From the NCBI RefSeq assembly GCF_009793335.1, contig NZ_WING01000001.1, positions 6,324,001-6,388,000 of the forward strand: a stretch of DNA of 64,000 bases, in the 5' to 3' direction. Each line of letters opens with the position of its first letter. Within the stretch, counting starts at the first letter, position 1. The notes beneath the pieces were generated by a model. The model was given only the letters and a program-made list of their open reading frames with translations. It ran no database searches and was not told the DNA's origin. Shown here in pieces: positions 63,404 through 64,000 of the stretch. The stretch comes from Actinomadura sp. J1-007. GTDB lineage: Bacteria; Actinomycetota; Actinomycetes; Streptosporangiales; Streptosporangiaceae. Position numbers and translations under genes: made by a program.

Positions 63404-63790
63404 ATGGCTGGAGAGCTGGACCGGGGGAGGATCGCCAAGTACGTCGTGGCCCGGCGCGGATCGCTCGGCCTGACCCAGGAGCAGCTCGCCGAGCGGGCCG
63501 GGGTCACGGTCAAGACGATCTACAACCTGGAGGCGGGCGACCGCTGGCCCCAGGCGCGCACGCGCAGCGCGATCGAGGACGCCCTGCAATGGCGGCCCGG
63601 CGACCTGATCAGGATCGGCGAGGGGAACGAGCCGGCGGGGGCGCAGCCGCCCGTGGACGCCGACCGGGCGCTGCGGGAGCTCGGCGAGCTGAACGCCTAC
63701 TTCGCCGACCTGCGCGCCGATCCCGGCGACAAGCGGCGGATGGCGCTCGCGTTCCTGCGCGCCCTGTACGGGGAGCCGGACGGACGGTGA
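63404..63790 (+). CDS. small XRE-family helix-turn-helix regulator
   Basis: A 128-residue protein. The HTH domain (about 8-66) reads IAKYVVARRGSLGLTQEQLAERAGVTVKTIYNLEAGDRWPQARTRSAIEDAL. The C-terminal part (about 85-128) is helical: DADRALRELGELNAYFADLRADPGDKRRMALAFLRAL. It may control itself and the divergent coiled-coil gene through the AT-rich spacer. Confidence 0.85.
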   Translation: MAGELDRGRIAKYVVARRGSLGLTQEQLAERAGVTVKTIYNLEAGDRWPQARTRSAIEDALQWRPGDLIRIGEGNEPAGAQPPVDADRALRELGELNAYFADLRADPGDKRRMALAFLRALYGEPDGR

Positions 63791-63914
63791 CCTTTTCCGG
63801 AGTCTGAAAAGATTTCCTGTTATGACCGGTTGTTGCGGTCACTGACAAGCGTGCAGACTGGGGTTGCCGATCCAGGTCAGGAGCCCGCCTCGCGCGGGCG
63901 GAGGAGTGTCACCG

Positions 63915-64000
63915 ATGCGCGCACGCGGCGTCCGTGCCCAGTGGACCCGCGGTGCCACGGCCGCCTGCGCGGGGGCCGCGGCCGGGGCGGCGGCGGGCGC
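63915..64000 (+). CDS. start of a secreted protein (cut by the window end)
   Basis: The first 28 codons read MRARGVRAQWTRGATAACAG followed by an Ala/Gly-rich hydrophobic run, the beginning of a signal peptide. GGAGGAG lies about 10 bases upstream and a small GC hairpin (CCCGC-ctcgc-GCGGG) precedes it. The gene continues beyond the window, so its product cannot be named. Confidence 0.5.
   Translation, partial: MRARGVRAQWTRGATAACAGAAAGAAAG

Noticed and set aside
1..64000. CRISPR arrays, tRNA/rRNA genes, insertion sequences, prophage genes
   Set aside because: No repeat-spacer arrays, cloverleaf or rRNA sequence, transposase motifs or terminal inverted repeats were found on reading both strands.

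Overview
The window is a chromosomal segment of a very GC-rich actinomycete. The evidence is the strong G/C third-position bias, frequent GTG starts, actinobacteria-specific families (DUF4193, DUF3710, DUF3159, DUF4235, a mycothiol-type DinB enzyme, a bL37-like micro-protein) and -10 boxes lying directly before start codons as in leaderless actinobacterial transcripts. A Streptosporangiales/Actinomadura-like soil organism fits best; this placement is inference. I see no tRNA, rRNA, CRISPR array, transposase or integrase.

Backbone: the gene order known from Mycobacterium tuberculosis Rv2699c-Rv2689c (DUF4193, dut, DUF3710, OB-fold protein, DUF3159, two TrkA proteins, APC permease, TRAM RNA methyltransferase) is present and collinear, but split by two large blocks of other genes. 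Backbone pieces lie at 0.2-1.3, 21.1-22.7 and 53.0-59.4 kb.

Block 1 (1.4-20.8 kb): a DinB-like enzyme, DUF4235, valS, a TetR regulator, a chitin-degradation cluster (GH18 chitinase, AA10 LPMO, DUF305 protein, GH18 chitinase), an EphD-like hydrolase with a PF10118 protein, two acyl-CoA dehydrogenases facing a cytochrome P450, and a tightly overlapping minus-strand operon with MauE-like and MauD-like proteins beside a Tat-type 12-cysteine protein of unknown function.

Block 2 (22.7-53.0 kb): a PIG-L deacetylase, an SAV_915/SseB-like protein, a LysA-family decarboxylase, a 1,382-residue HEAT-repeat protein, a lipoprotein, a hydrolase, an LCM-type methyltransferase, then a potassium region: membrane protein, micro-peptide, kdpFABC, kdpDE, KimA-like APC permease and SdpI. 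An NhaD/ArsB-type antiporter, an ABC exporter, a membrane protein, an L,D-transpeptidase and a second kdpDE pair follow. With the backbone TrkA pair and its permease, the window holds at least four systems for K+ transport or sensing.

Right end (59.5-64 kb): two XRE regulators, a small partner protein, a 2-oxoglutarate/Fe(II) oxygenase, a hemerythrin, a coiled-coil membrane protein and the start of a secreted protein.

Caution on quality: at least 19 sites in 16 genes, including dut, kdpB, kdpD and kdpE, look like loss of one base (usually G or C, often in a G/C run) that breaks an otherwise intact conserved reading frame. I read these as sequencing or assembly indels rather than pseudogenes, and give the joined coordinates.
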